Part shown: positions 35,788-44,978 of the stretch, piece after piece
How the letters are laid out: every line of letters begins with the position of its first letter
Position numbering within the stretch: position 1 is the stretch's first letter
Assembly (NCBI RefSeq): GCF_900215205.1
Contig: NZ_OBDY01000017.1
Coordinates: 130,963-194,962, forward strand
DNA: 64,000 bases
From: Paractinoplanes atraurantiacus
GTDB lineage: Bacteria > Actinomycetota > Actinomycetes > Mycobacteriales > Micromonosporaceae
Direction: 5' to 3'
Translations under genes and position numbers: made by a program
Notes under the pieces: model-generated
Told to the model about the DNA's origin: nothing
Seen by the model: only the letters and a program-made list of their open reading frames with translations
Databases searched by the model: none

Positions 35788-36000
35788 GGCATCTCCTGCG
35801 ATGTGAAGGCATGCGAGGTTAACGCCGCCACAGGCGCAAAAGGTTGAGCCCGGCACCACCCGATCGTGGTCGTCCGGCGGGCGGTGCGACGGCCGTCCTT
35901 TCCCAGACTGCCCCTGCCGAACGTCGCCCACTCAGGACGACATGAGGGATCCACGCGCGCCGCGGCCGGGTGGACCGTACAGGCAACGAGTCGGTCGGGA

Positions 36001-37020
36001 ATGGAGACGATGGTGGGAACGGAGTTGGCTACGGCCGCCACGGGCACGGTGCTCGGATTCTTCCGGCGGATGCTCATGGGCACGCCGGACCGGGTGGCCG
36101 ACGAGGCGGCGCAACGGGTCGTGGGTGTCCTGGACAATCTGGGGCGGGGTGACCCGGCCACGCGCTCGGCCCTGGCCACCTTGCGCGCCCAGCCCGACGA
36201 TCACGCGGCCCGGGTCCTGCTGGAGCAGCGCATCGACCTGTACGCCCAGCACAATGCCCAGTTCCGGCAGGATCTGAGCTTCAGCCTCGGCGCCGCCCCG
36301 CACCAGCCGTTCCGGCCGGCGGCCACCGGCGCCATGGTGAAGGGCGCGGCCACCGGCGCCATGGTGAAGGGCGCGGCCACCGGCGCCATGGTGAAGGGCG
36401 CGGCCCTCGGCACCAGGGTGCGGGACATGGCCCGGAACCCCGGCTCCCGGCGGCTGCTGATCGGGGCCGGCGCCCTGCTGCTGGTCGTCCTGCTCGGCTG
36501 CGGCGGTGCCGGTTTCGCCTTCCTGCGCGGCAACACCACCGTCCTGGACAACCGGACCGATCTGACGGCGCCGGGCGGCTGGTCCTACCGGGTCTCCGAG
36601 GCCCACCTGAAGACGTCGCCGCAGCTGGAGGACCGGGCCCCGGCCAAGCCCGGCTACCGCTACCTCTATTTCGACATCACCGTCGAGAACAAGCTCGACG
36701 ACCGGGAGGCGCCCGGCATCCGGCTCAGCTTCGCCCGCGCCGAGGACACCATGTCGCCCGGCTGCGGCGCCCAGCAGACCGGCTTCTTCGGTTTCTCCAA
36801 CTACGCGCAGGGTGTGGTGCCGGGTTGGTGTGTCAGCCGGAGCGCGTCCTGCTTCGAGACCAACGACTCGTTCTTCCGCACCGTCGACCGGATTCCGCCC
36901 GGCGGAAAGAACGAGCTGCGCTGCGTCGACGACTACTTCGTCGAGGACGGCTTCGACCTGGGTTCTCTGCGTGTCTACTACCTGGGTGACAGTTACACGC
37001 AGATCCCCACGTCGACGTGA
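36001..37020 (+). CDS. membrane protein with 9-residue repeats
   Basis: This is a 339-residue protein. The N-terminal part is helical and cytoplasmic (about residues 1-105), then come three exact 9-residue repeats ATGAMVKGA, one membrane helix (LLIGAGALLLVVLLGCGGAGFAFL), and an extracytoplasmic beta-rich domain resembling DUF4352-like folds (YRYLYFDITVENKLDDRE), with six Cys (for example GCGAQQ, WCVS and CFET) that may form disulfides. I do not recognise a named family. ATG 36001 and ATG 36010 are both possible. It is divergent from the sigma factor operon. Confidence 0.7.
   Translation: METMVGTELATAATGTVLGFFRRMLMGTPDRVADEAAQRVVGVLDNLGRGDPATRSALATLRAQPDDHAARVLLEQRIDLYAQHNAQFRQDLSFSLGAAPHQPFRPAATGAMVKGAATGAMVKGAATGAMVKGAALGTRVRDMARNPGSRRLLIGAGALLLVVLLGCGGAGFAFLRGNTTVLDNRTDLTAPGGWSYRVSEAHLKTSPQLEDRAPAKPGYRYLYFDITVENKLDDREAPGIRLSFARAEDTMSPGCGAQQTGFFGFSNYAQGVVPGWCVSRSASCFETNDSFFRTVDRIPPGGKNELRCVDDYFVEDGFDLGSLRVYYLGDSYTQIPTST
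36322..36402 (+). repeat. 27-bp coding tandem repeat, three copies
   Basis: Three identical 27-base units (36322, 36349, 36376) begin GCCACCGGCGCCATGGTGAA and encode ATGAMVKGA. DNA identity is perfect, so the expansion is recent or kept homogeneous. It lies just before the membrane helix and may vary the linker length between isolates. Confidence 0.85.
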
Positions 37021-37025
37021 ACGGG

Positions 37026-38540
37026 TCAGACGGTGAAGCCGCGGTGGCGGCGGAACAGCTTGCGCATCATGAAGACCGTCTGGGCGATCGTGGCGATGTA
37101 GAGGATCGGCCAGCCCAGGGACAGGATCGCCGACTGCACCGACACGCTCTGCTGGCTCCAGGCGTAGATGGCGCCGCCGAGGACCGCCAGCAGGACCACC
37201 AGCGGCATGACGTAGGCCGAGCCCTTGCCCTTCTCCGCGTTGGCCTGGGCCGCCCAGTTGTCCTTGTCCGTCTTGGCCAGGAACTGGGTCCAGGCCGACA
37301 CGAAGTGCCCCATGCGGATCCACATGTAGAGCTCGGCGGGCAGCGCCAGCGCCGCGTACAAGATGTCGGAAGCGCTCTTGTCCTTCATCGACAGCGCCAG
37401 GCGCAGGTTGAGCAGCGCCGCGACGGCCGGCGGGATCAGCCAGATCGGGTTGAAGACGAACGCGTGGATGGACAGCGCCGCCACCAGCAGCAGCAGGAAG
37501 CCGAGGCGGGAGGCGATGTTGAACGCCATCGCGATGTTCTCGTACCAGCGCAGCCGCAGGTTGGGGTGCAGCGGCTGGCCCTGGTTGTCGCCGCGCGTGC
37601 CGGGCCAGAACAGGTCGATGGCGCCGAAGTTCCATTTGACCTGCTGGCCGTGCAGGGCCCGCAGGTTGGTCATCGGGCCGACGAAGGCGCGGGCGGTCGA
37701 GCTGATCTTCGTGCTGTAGCCGGCGTCCTTGATCTGCAGGGAGAGCTTGCTGTCCTCGACCTCGCTGTCGCGGACCCAGGGCGCCTGCTGGTGGTGGCGG
37801 ACCATCACCGTCTCGAGCGCCCGGATGCTGAACAGGCTGCACTGCCCGCCGAGCACGGCCATGTTGCGGCCGCGCAGCAGGTTGTCCATGTTGAAGGCGG
37901 CGAACTGGGCGCGCTGGCCGGCGATGAGGAAGCGCGCCATCAGGCCCTTGTACCGGTTCTTGTCGATGCTGTAGATGGCGCTGAGCCCGCCGATGCGCGG
38001 GTCGTCGGTCATCTCCAGTTCGAGCCGCTCGACGGCGTCGCGGGCGAGGGTGGTGTCGCCGTCGACGCCGAGGATGTAGTCGTAGCCGCGGGACAGGAAG
38101 TAGCCGTAGTTGAGCGCGCCGACCTTCTTGTCGGGGTTGGCGCCCATGTCGTGGACGTGCACGACCGTGACGAATTCTTCGCCCTTGACGGTACGGGTGT
38201 GCCGGCCCTCGAACGACCGCGCGATCTCGGGGGTGTCGTCGTCGGTGTTGTTGATGATGACGTGGATGACGTCCGGCAGCCGGGTCTGCCCGAGCAGGCT
38301 CTTCAGGACGTCGGCGATCGAGTCCTGCTCGTTGTAGCAGGGGATGATGCAGCTGATCGTGGCGTTGCGGGGTGTCGCCGTGGTGGCCAGGGCGATCTCG
38401 CCCGACACCACCTCGACGTTCTCCAGGTCGGCCAGCTGGGGCACGGCCGGCGGCAGCGCCAGCGGCCCCGCCTTGGCGCTGCGCGGCAGCAGGATCTGGC
38501 GGTCGGTGGCCCGGCGCAGGCCGGGACTGGACTCGGTCAT
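37026..38540 (-). CDS. membrane glycosyltransferase, family 2
   Basis: This is a 504-residue processive-type GT2. The catalytic domain has ISCIIPCYNEQDSIADVL, the DxD motif in LGVDGDTTL, an acceptor-site EVEDS and a QVKWN motif where QxxRW is usual. At least five C-terminal membrane helices follow (for example LGFLLLLVAALSIHAFVF). It would polymerise or transfer sugar across the membrane to an exopolysaccharide. Its ATG overlaps the stop of the upstream lipoprotein gene (ATGA), so the two act together. Confidence 0.88.
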   Translation of the reverse strand: MTESSPGLRRATDRQILLPRSAKAGPLALPPAVPQLADLENVEVVSGEIALATTATPRNATISCIIPCYNEQDSIADVLKSLLGQTRLPDVIHVIINNTDDDTPEIARSFEGRHTRTVKGEEFVTVVHVHDMGANPDKKVGALNYGYFLSRGYDYILGVDGDTTLARDAVERLELEMTDDPRIGGLSAIYSIDKNRYKGLMARFLIAGQRAQFAAFNMDNLLRGRNMAVLGGQCSLFSIRALETVMVRHHQQAPWVRDSEVEDSKLSLQIKDAGYSTKISSTARAFVGPMTNLRALHGQQVKWNFGAIDLFWPGTRGDNQGQPLHPNLRLRWYENIAMAFNIASRLGFLLLLVAALSIHAFVFNPIWLIPPAVAALLNLRLALSMKDKSASDILYAALALPAELYMWIRMGHFVSAWTQFLAKTDKDNWAAQANAEKGKGSAYVMPLVVLLAVLGGAIYAWSQQSVSVQSAILSLGWPILYIATIAQTVFMMRKLFRRHRGFTV

Positions 38541-39151
38541 CGGGCGGCACCGTTCGTGAGCAGCGGCAGGGTCAGGGTGTCGAGAGCGGTGGAGCGGTAG
38601 TAGCTGTTCGATTTCGGCGCGGTCTCCACGAGGAGGTCGAGCCGGATCGTCAGCGTGAGCTTCGTTGCTCCCGCCGTCGCCGCCGGAAGGCTCACCACGG
38701 TGTTGTAGGGGTACGGCGGCGTCACGTCGAACTGGCCGCTGTCGGTGGTGACCACTGTCCGCTTGGCGTTGTCGTCCTGGATCACCTGGAAGGTCGTGAT
38801 CTTGACGCGGTGCGTGCTGTCGGCGTCCTCGATGTGGGCGGCGACGTTGACGGTCTTGGACGACGCCGCCGTGTACTGCTTGGCGTTGTCCGAGGTCCAG
38901 TAGGTCAGCTGCACCGAGAAGTCACCTTGATCGATGCGGTGGGTGACCGTGCCGGTATCGAGCGGGCCACTGGCGCGGCTCACAACTGGCGACGGTGAGG
39001 GGGAAGAGCTGGGCGTCGGTGATGACGACGCACCACCCAGCAGCGGTTTGCTGCTGCTGGTGAGGTCGGTGAGGCTGCTGCAACCGGTGAGCAGGACGGC
39101 GGCGATGCCGACTGCTGCGATACGGGGGATGCGCAGAGCTGTACGAGTCAA
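38537..39151 (-). CDS. lipoprotein coupled to GT2
   Basis: This is a 204-residue secreted lipoprotein: a signal peptide with lipobox LLTGC (Cys near residue 24), a Ser/Pro-rich linker (SSSPTPSSSPSPSPVV) and a beta-rich domain without a recognised family. It is anchored outside the membrane, where it could assist the product of the coupled GT2. ATG 39151 has a clear Arg-rich n-region. Confidence 0.8.
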   Translation of the reverse strand: MTRTALRIPRIAAVGIAAVLLTGCSSLTDLTSSSKPLLGGASSSPTPSSSPSPSPVVSRASGPLDTGTVTHRIDQGDFSVQLTYWTSDNAKQYTAASSKTVNVAAHIEDADSTHRVKITTFQVIQDDNAKRTVVTTDSGQFDVTPPYPYNTVVSLPAATAGATKLTLTIRLDLLVETAPKSNSYYRSTALDTLTLPLLTNGAAR

Positions 39152-39410
39152 CGGCCCGTCCTGCTGTGAGATGTGACCGGGGGTAAGCGTTCAGGTCGGC
39201 AGGCCGGCGGGTCACCTGAGGGGACGTGACAATGGACACTCGCCGGTTCCGGTGCATTGGCATCGGTTGATCGGCTGAGCGCGGTATCCGTCGCGTGACA
39301 GGCGCGTTACCGTGAGGAGGCGTCGGAGCGACGGGCACCTGTGGCTCTCCACCCGCCACGTCACCAGATCAGCCATGCCCGTGGAGGTATGCCCATCGGG
39401 GGAGAGTGAT

Positions 39411-40019
39411 GTGGTGATACGGGTAGCTGTGGCCAGGGAAGAGGGATATTTCGGCGTTCCCGTGCGGGCTCTGCTCGAGACGAACCCCGACATGGTGTTC
39501 GTGGGCACGCTGCCGTTCGGCAACGAGCTGCCCCGGCTGGCCGCGCAGACGTGGCCGAGCGTCATAGTGATCGACACCGACCGCATGGTCAGTCAGGTTC
39601 TGCCGGTTGCCACCGAGTTGCATTCCTTGTCGCCGACCTGCGCGCTGCTGCTGCTCTGCGACCCGGCCAAGCGCGGCATGCTGCCGCCCCGCCATCGCAC
39701 CGGCTCTCTCAACTTCCTGCTCAAAACGGCAAGTGCCAACCTTCTCTCCGATTCCGTACGCCGTCTCGCGCTCGGCGAACGGGTGGTCTCCCCGATGTTG
39801 CAGGCGGCGTCGCTCACCACCGAGCGCGGCCTGACCACCCGGGAGCTGGAGGTGCTGGGCCTGGCCGCCGAGGGCGACTCGGTCAAGGAGATCGCCGGGC
39901 GGCTCTACCTGTCGGGCGGAACGGTCCGCAACTACCTGTCGGCCATCATCTCCAAGACCGGCGCGCGCAACCGCCTCGACGCCATTCGTATCGCCCGTAA
40001 GGACGGCTGGCTCCGCTAG
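39411..40019 (+). CDS. NarL/FixJ-type response regulator, orphan
   Basis: This is a 202-residue regulator. The receiver-like N-terminus keeps a possible phosphoacceptor Asp in VIVIDTD and a Lys in NFLLKTA, but its acidic pair is EE (VAREEGYFG) instead of DD, so phosphorylation is uncertain. The C-terminal LuxR helix-turn-helix is LTTRELEVLGLAAEGDSVKEIAGRLYLSGGTVRNYLSAII. GTG 39411 (or 39414) follows GGGGGAGAG. No kinase gene is nearby. Its place inside the polysaccharide locus makes it a candidate regulator of the locus. Confidence 0.85.
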   Translation: MVIRVAVAREEGYFGVPVRALLETNPDMVFVGTLPFGNELPRLAAQTWPSVIVIDTDRMVSQVLPVATELHSLSPTCALLLLCDPAKRGMLPPRHRTGSLNFLLKTASANLLSDSVRRLALGERVVSPMLQAASLTTERGLTTRELEVLGLAAEGDSVKEIAGRLYLSGGTVRNYLSAIISKTGARNRLDAIRIARKDGWLR

Positions 40020-40028
40020 CCGCCCACG

Positions 40029-40034
40029 TACCCT
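40029..40034 (+). promoter_or_regulatory. -10 element of a probable leaderless promoter
   Basis: TACCCT ends seven bases before GTG 40042, with no ribosome site: the same arrangement and hexamer as at 15084. It lies ten bases after the regulator stop. Confidence 0.45.
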
Positions 40035-40041
40035 GGGAACG

Positions 40042-40590
40042 GTGCAGCGTCTGGTAATCCCCGCGATCCCGGTCATGCTCGTCCTCGGGATCGCCCTGAT
40101 GGCCTTCGCGGCGCGCCGGATTCGCGACCGGGTGCAACTGGTGAACGCGTGGCTCGCCGGCTGGTACGCGGTGGCCGTGCTCGGCGCGACCATGCTGCCG
40201 CTGCACGTGGGCTGGGGCCCGGGTTCCCCCGACTGGTACCGGATCATCCTGGTGCCCATCCTGGAGATGCGCCCGGCCGACTTCATCCTGAACGGCGCGA
40301 TGATGCTGCCGCTGGCCTGGTTCCTGCAGACCGTCTTCCGGGTCACCCGGGAGCCGCGGGTGGTGCTCATCGGCTTCCTGATCAGCCTCACCATCGAGCT
40401 CACCCAGCTGTTGCTGCTGGTCACCGTGCACGGCACGCGCTGGGCCGACGTCAACGACCTTCTCTCCAACACGCTGGGCGCGTGGCTGGGCTTCATCTTT
40501 CTCGAGAGCTTGCTGCGCTTTGCGTTCGTACGGGATCTGGCCCGGCGCTGTGAGGTCGGCCGGCCTCAGCTGGCGGCCACCCGCTCGTAG
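40042..40590 (+). CDS. VanZ family membrane protein
   Basis: This 182-residue protein has four or five membrane helices. The VanZ pattern is visible in VAVLGATMLPLHVGW, DFILNGAMMLPLAWFLQ and SLTIELTQLLLLV..GTRWADVNDLLSNTLGAWLGF. VanZ proteins lower teicoplanin sensitivity in enterococci; in actinomycetes they are widespread and of unclear role in envelope maintenance. GTG 40042. It ends convergently with the GT4 gene, overlapping by 25 bases. Confidence 0.9.
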   Translation: MQRLVIPAIPVMLVLGIALMAFAARRIRDRVQLVNAWLAGWYAVAVLGATMLPLHVGWGPGSPDWYRIILVPILEMRPADFILNGAMMLPLAWFLQTVFRVTREPRVVLIGFLISLTIELTQLLLLVTVHGTRWADVNDLLSNTLGAWLGFIFLESLLRFAFVRDLARRCEVGRPQLAATRS

Positions 40591-41648
40591 AGATCTTCCA
40601 CGTCGGCCGCCATCCGGTTCGCGCAGTAGCGGTCGGGCAGGATCCGCGGGGGCAGCCGCGCCCCGTACCTCTCGATGTGGCAGAGAACCTCGGCGCGCAG
40701 CGCCCGCGGCAGCGACTCCGGATCGTGTGGCGTGAGCCGCTGCGTGTGCTCCACCGGCGTGCGCGCCGCGGCCATCTCCTGCAGCGGGGCGCACGCCGCG
40801 TAGAGCGCCGGCAGCCCCGCCGCGACCGCCTCGAGCACGGCCAGCCCGAACGTCTCCCGCCCGGGTGACGCGAAGACGTCCATGGCGCAGAGCATCTCGC
40901 GGGCGTGCTCGACGGTCCCGGCGAACAGCACCCGGTCGCTGACCCCCTCGATGCCGGCCAGCAGTTGCAGCGCGACCCGGGCCGGCCCGTCGCCGACCAG
41001 CAGCAGGGTGGCCCCGGGAACCTCGGCCACGGCCCGGATCAGCGTGTCCAGGCGCCGTTCCGGCTCGAGCCGGCCGACGGCGCCGATGACCGGGGTGCCG
41101 GGCGCGATCCGCAGCCGGGCCCGGGCCGCCGTGCGCAGCCGCGGGTCGTACGCGAACTCGGCGGCGTCGAGCGCCTTGGGGATGACGGTGACCCGGCCGA
41201 GCGGCACGCCCCAGCGGCGCAGCCGGTCGGCCACCGCGGGCGCCGCGGCGACGGTCACCCCGCTGTGCCGCTCGCCGGCCAGGTAGAGCGCGCGCACCCC
41301 GGCGGCGGTCCGCAGCCCCTCGTCGGCGTGATATTCGGTGGCGACCACCCGCGGCGTCCGGGCCAGGCGGGAGGCGACCCGCCCCTGCACGCCGGCGCGG
41401 AAGAGATGGGTGTGCACGACGTCGAAGCGCCCCTCGCGGATCAGGCCGCGCAGGTGGCGGATCGCGCCGAGGTCGCGGTCGCGGGTGGTCGGCAGCTCGT
41501 GCAGGGTGGCGCCGGTGGCCCGCAGCGCCGGGGGCGCGGGCCCGAGGGTGAGCACGTGACCGTCGTACGGCAGCCGCCCGAGAAGCAGCCGTAATTGGTG
41601 CCCGGCGCCGCTGCCGGGGCGCGCTCCGAACACGTGAAGGACTCGCAT
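40566..41648 (-). CDS. glycosyltransferase family 4
   Basis: This is a 360-residue GT-B enzyme. The N-domain starts MRVLHVFGARPGSGAGHQLRLLL and includes FDVVHTHLFRAGVQGRVA; the C-domain has VIGAVGRLEPERRLDTLI and the nucleotide-sugar motif FASPGRETFGLAVLEAVAAGLPALY (E-x7-E type). It would add a sugar to the lipid-linked repeat unit on the cytoplasmic side. ATG 41648 is preferred; an upstream in-frame start at 41735 adds non-conserved residues. It is divergent from the dehydratase operon across 238 bases. Confidence 0.9.
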   Translation of the reverse strand: MRVLHVFGARPGSGAGHQLRLLLGRLPYDGHVLTLGPAPPALRATGATLHELPTTRDRDLGAIRHLRGLIREGRFDVVHTHLFRAGVQGRVASRLARTPRVVATEYHADEGLRTAAGVRALYLAGERHSGVTVAAAPAVADRLRRWGVPLGRVTVIPKALDAAEFAYDPRLRTAARARLRIAPGTPVIGAVGRLEPERRLDTLIRAVAEVPGATLLLVGDGPARVALQLLAGIEGVSDRVLFAGTVEHAREMLCAMDVFASPGRETFGLAVLEAVAAGLPALYAACAPLQEMAAARTPVEHTQRLTPHDPESLPRALRAEVLCHIERYGARLPPRILPDRYCANRMAADVEDLYERVAAS

Positions 41649-41805
41649 GATGTCTTCTCTCGACAAATGGACGGTCGCAGACGTTTCCGGGCAATGAAAG
41701 TTGCAAATGTCATGGCGAACAAGAGTGGTATTCACGTTATTGAAGCCAAATAATCCCAGCTCAGCGCCATGTCATGCGGAAAGTGAGGGATCCTCGCGTC
41801 GCTCG

Positions 41806-41835
41806 TGACAATTGCCACTGTGGCTCCGAGATAGC
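41806..41835 (+). promoter_or_regulatory. shared exopolysaccharide upstream element, copy 1
   Basis: TGACAATTGCCACTG followed by a further 15 bases matches the element at 60360-60389 (minus strand) at 24 of 30 positions with no gaps. It lies 81 bases before the ATG at 41887 and points toward it. TGACAA may serve as a -35; no canonical -10 is clear. Confidence 0.6.
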
Positions 41836-41886
41836 GACTGTAAGCCTGTGGAAGCGCATTCCCAGCGCTATTCCCGGGAGGATTCC

Positions 41887-43728
41887 ATGGTCGTGAGCAG
41901 TGCGGCGCGCGAGGTCACCGACGACCCCAGCCGCCGTGCCCGGGCCGGTGTCCTCCCCGGCCGGGCCGCCCGGGCCGGCGCCGACGCCGCCGCTCTGTCG
42001 CTGGCGCTGCTGATCGCCACCCTGCTGCGGCACGACGGCGACCTGGCCGAGGTCGATCTGACCGGTCTGGCCGTCCTGTCCGCGGTCGCCGCGGTCGTGC
42101 TGGCCGTCACCGGCTCGTGGTGGGGCCTCTACACGGGCCGCTGGCAGTACGGCTGCTTCGAGGAGATCGCCGCGGTGGCCAAGACCCTGGCCGTCACCAC
42201 CCCGGTCCTGTTCGTCCTCGACACGCTGCTCGGCCGGCTCGTGCCCCGGTCGGCCATCATCGGCGCCGGGCTGATCGCGCTGGTGCTGGCGGCCGGGGTG
42301 CGTTATTCCGTACGCCTGCTGCGGGACCAGAGACTGCGGCCCTCACCCGAACACGGCGTGCGGGTGGTGGTGATGGGCGCGGGGGAGGGCGGCGCCCAGG
42401 CCGTCCGGTCGATGCTGCGCAGCCCGTCGAGCCCGTACGTGCCGGTCGCCCTGCTCGACGACGACCCGGCCAAGCGCACCCTGCAGATCATGGGGGTGCC
42501 GGTGGCCGGCACCCGGCGCGCGCTGCCCGACGTGGTCCGGCGCTACGGGGCGCACTCGGTGCTCATCGCCATCCCCAGCGCCGGCGCCGACCTGATCCGC
42601 GAGCTCACCGACACCGCCGCCCCGATGAACGTGGACGTCAAGGTCGTGCCGCCGGTGGTGGAGCTGTTCGGCCGCACGGTCAGCGTCGACGACATCCGCC
42701 CGGTCTCCCACGCCGACCTGCTCGGCCGCCGCGAGATCGGCATCGACCTGGCCGCCGTGGCCGGCTATCTGCAGGGCCGCCGAGTGCTGGTCACCGGGGC
42801 CGGCGGGTCGATCGGCTCCGAGCTGTGCCGCCAGGTCGCCCGTTTCCGGCCGGAGCGGCTGGTGATGCTCGACCGCGACGAGTCCGGCCTGCACGCCGTG
42901 CAGCTCTCACTGGACGGCCGCGGCCTGCTCGACGACCGCAACCTGGTGGTGGCCGACATCCGCGACTCCGAGCGCCTGGACGAGGTCTTCGCCGAGCACC
43001 GCCCGCACGTGGTCTTCCACGCGGCCGCCCTCAAACACCTGCCGTTGCTGGAGATGCACCCGTCCGAGGCGCTCAAGACGAACATCATCGGCACGTACCA
43101 GGTGCTGCAGACCGCGCTGCGCCACGGCGTCCAGCGGCTCGTCAACATCTCCACCGACAAGGCGGCCGACCCGGTCAGCGTGCTCGGCTACTCCAAGCGC
43201 ATCACCGAGCGGCTCACCGCGGCCGCCGCGTTCTCCTCGGTGCGCTTCGGCAACGTGCTCGGCAGCCGCGGCTCGGTCCTGACCGCGTTCGCGGCCCAGG
43301 TCGAGGCGGGCGGCCCGATCACCGTCACCGACCCCGACGTGACCCGCTATTTCATGACGGTCCAGGAGGCCGTACGGCTGGTCATCCAGGCCGGCGCGCT
43401 GCGCAGCCCCGGCGAGGTGCTCGTGCTCGACATGGGCGAGCCGGTCCGCATCGCCGACGTGGCCAAGCGCCTGGCCGACGCGGCCGAGCGGCACGTCGCG
43501 ATCGTCTACACCGGACTGCGCCCGGGCGAGAAGCTCGAGGAGAGCCTGTTCGGCACGGGTGAGCGCGACAACCGCCCGCACCACCCGCTCATCTCGCAGG
43601 TGCCGGTGCCGCCGCTCGACGGCTCGGTGCTGTCCCTGCTCGACCCGGCCGCGCCCCGGCACGATCTGGTCGCCGTCCTGCGCTGGCTCTCCGAGAGCCC
43701 CGCCTTCGTGAAGGAGCCCATCCCGTGA
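41887..43728 (+). CDS. polysaccharide biosynthesis NDP-sugar 4,6-dehydratase, FlaA1/CapD/WbpM-type
   Basis: This 613-residue membrane protein has four N-terminal helices (about residues 20-145), a first Rossmann-like CoA-binding segment (VRVVVMGAGEGGAQAVRSML) and the SDR dehydratase domain with VLVTGAGGSIGSELCRQV, HAAALKHLPLLE, NISTDKAADPVSVLGYSKRITE and RFGNVLGSRGSVL. The family makes 4-keto-6-deoxy hexosamines from UDP-GlcNAc. ATG 41887 follows GGGAGG. The next gene overlaps its stop. The product would feed the aminotransferase steps of the locus. Confidence 0.93.
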   Translation: MVVSSAAREVTDDPSRRARAGVLPGRAARAGADAAALSLALLIATLLRHDGDLAEVDLTGLAVLSAVAAVVLAVTGSWWGLYTGRWQYGCFEEIAAVAKTLAVTTPVLFVLDTLLGRLVPRSAIIGAGLIALVLAAGVRYSVRLLRDQRLRPSPEHGVRVVVMGAGEGGAQAVRSMLRSPSSPYVPVALLDDDPAKRTLQIMGVPVAGTRRALPDVVRRYGAHSVLIAIPSAGADLIRELTDTAAPMNVDVKVVPPVVELFGRTVSVDDIRPVSHADLLGRREIGIDLAAVAGYLQGRRVLVTGAGGSIGSELCRQVARFRPERLVMLDRDESGLHAVQLSLDGRGLLDDRNLVVADIRDSERLDEVFAEHRPHVVFHAAALKHLPLLEMHPSEALKTNIIGTYQVLQTALRHGVQRLVNISTDKAADPVSVLGYSKRITERLTAAAAFSSVRFGNVLGSRGSVLTAFAAQVEAGGPITVTDPDVTRYFMTVQEAVRLVIQAGALRSPGEVLVLDMGEPVRIADVAKRLADAAERHVAIVYTGLRPGEKLEESLFGTGERDNRPHHPLISQVPVPPLDGSVLSLLDPAAPRHDLVAVLRWLSESPAFVKEPIP

Positions 43729-44978
43729 AGGTCGTCGTCGCCGGTCAGGGATACGTCGGCCTGCCGCTCGCCGTCCAGGCGGCCCGGGCCGGGCACACGG
43801 TCGTCGGCTACGACGTCGACGAGGAGCGCGTCAAACGGCTGGCCGCCGGCGAGTCGTACGTCGACGACGTCTCCTCGGACGACCTGCGCGCCCTGCTCGA
43901 CTGCCGGTTCTGCCCGTCCTCCGATCCACGCTCCTGCGCCGGGTTCGACGTCGCCGTCATCGCGGTGCCGACACCGCTGCGCGAGGGAACGCCGGACCTG
44001 ACGTACATCAAGGAATCGGCTCGGACCTTGGCCCGCTATCTGCGGCCCGGCGCGACGGTGGCGCTGGAGTCGACGACCTATCCCGGTACCACCTCCGATC
44101 TGGTCGCGCCGATCCTGGAGGAGGGCTCGGGCCTGATCGCGGGAACCGACTTCTACCTCGGCTACAGTCCCGAGCGGATCGACCCGGGAAACCGGGAATG
44201 GCATCTGGCGGTCACCCCGAAGGTGGTCTCCGGCATCAATCCGGCGTCCCTGCAACGGATCCAGGTCTTCTACGAGACCATCGTCGAGCGCACCGTGCCG
44301 GTCTCCGACTGCAAGGCGGCCGAGCTGGCCAAGCTGCTGGAGAACACGTTCCGGCACGTCAACATCGCCCTCGTCAACGAGCTGGCGGTCTTCGCGCACG
44401 AGCTCGGCATCGACGTGTGGGAGGCGATCGACGCCGCCTCCAGCAAGCCGTTCGGCTTCATGCGCTTCACCCCCGGGCCCGGCGTCGGCGGCCACTGCCT
44501 CCCGATCGACCCGTCCTACCTGTCGTGGCGCGTGCAGCGCACGCTCGGGCAGAGCTTCCGCTTCGTCGAGCTCGCCAACGACATCAACAACCACATGCCC
44601 GATTACGTCGTACGCCGTCTGGTCGCCGCCCTCAATGAGCGCCGCAAACCGGTGAACGGCTCCCGGGTGCTCCTGCTCGGCCTGGCCTACAAGCGCGACA
44701 GCGGCGACGCCCGCGAGTCGCCGGCCCGGCGCGTCGCCTTCCTGCTCCTGCAGATGGGGGCCGAGGTCCGCGCGGCCGACCCGCACGTCGTCGAGGACAC
44801 GCACATCGACCCCCGCGTGGTCCGGGTGGCCGCCACCGCCGAGGAGATCGCCCTTTCCGACGCCGTCGTCCTGCTCGCCGACCACTCCGACTTCGACCTG
44901 AGCCTGGTGGCCACGCACGCCACGTACGTGCTCGACACCCGGCACTGCCTGACCGGACCGACCGTGGAGGCGTTGTGA
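43725..44978 (+). CDS. nucleotide-sugar dehydrogenase (UDP-hexosamine/UDP-glucose 6-dehydrogenase)
   Basis: This 417-residue dehydrogenase oxidises a UDP-sugar twice at C6 to a uronic acid using NAD. It has VVVAGQGYVGLPLAVQAARAG, STTYPGTT, the central EN..RHVNIALVNELA with a conserved Asn/Lys set, the catalytic Cys258 in GPGVGGHCLPIDPSYL and GLAYKRDSGDARESP. The motif style is nearer the WbpA/WecC group (UDP-GlcNAc or UDP-ManNAc) than Ugd; the substrate is inferred. GTG 43725 overlaps the dehydratase stop. Confidence 0.92.
   Translation: MKVVVAGQGYVGLPLAVQAARAGHTVVGYDVDEERVKRLAAGESYVDDVSSDDLRALLDCRFCPSSDPRSCAGFDVAVIAVPTPLREGTPDLTYIKESARTLARYLRPGATVALESTTYPGTTSDLVAPILEEGSGLIAGTDFYLGYSPERIDPGNREWHLAVTPKVVSGINPASLQRIQVFYETIVERTVPVSDCKAAELAKLLENTFRHVNIALVNELAVFAHELGIDVWEAIDAASSKPFGFMRFTPGPGVGGHCLPIDPSYLSWRVQRTLGQSFRFVELANDINNHMPDYVVRRLVAALNERRKPVNGSRVLLLGLAYKRDSGDARESPARRVAFLLLQMGAEVRAADPHVVEDTHIDPRVVRVAATAEEIALSDAVVLLADHSDFDLSLVATHATYVLDTRHCLTGPTVEAL

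Noticed and set aside
39152..39400. Riboswitch upstream of the regulator or lipoprotein
   Set aside because: No conserved riboswitch core could be recognised by eye; only the weak TGACAAT motif stands out.
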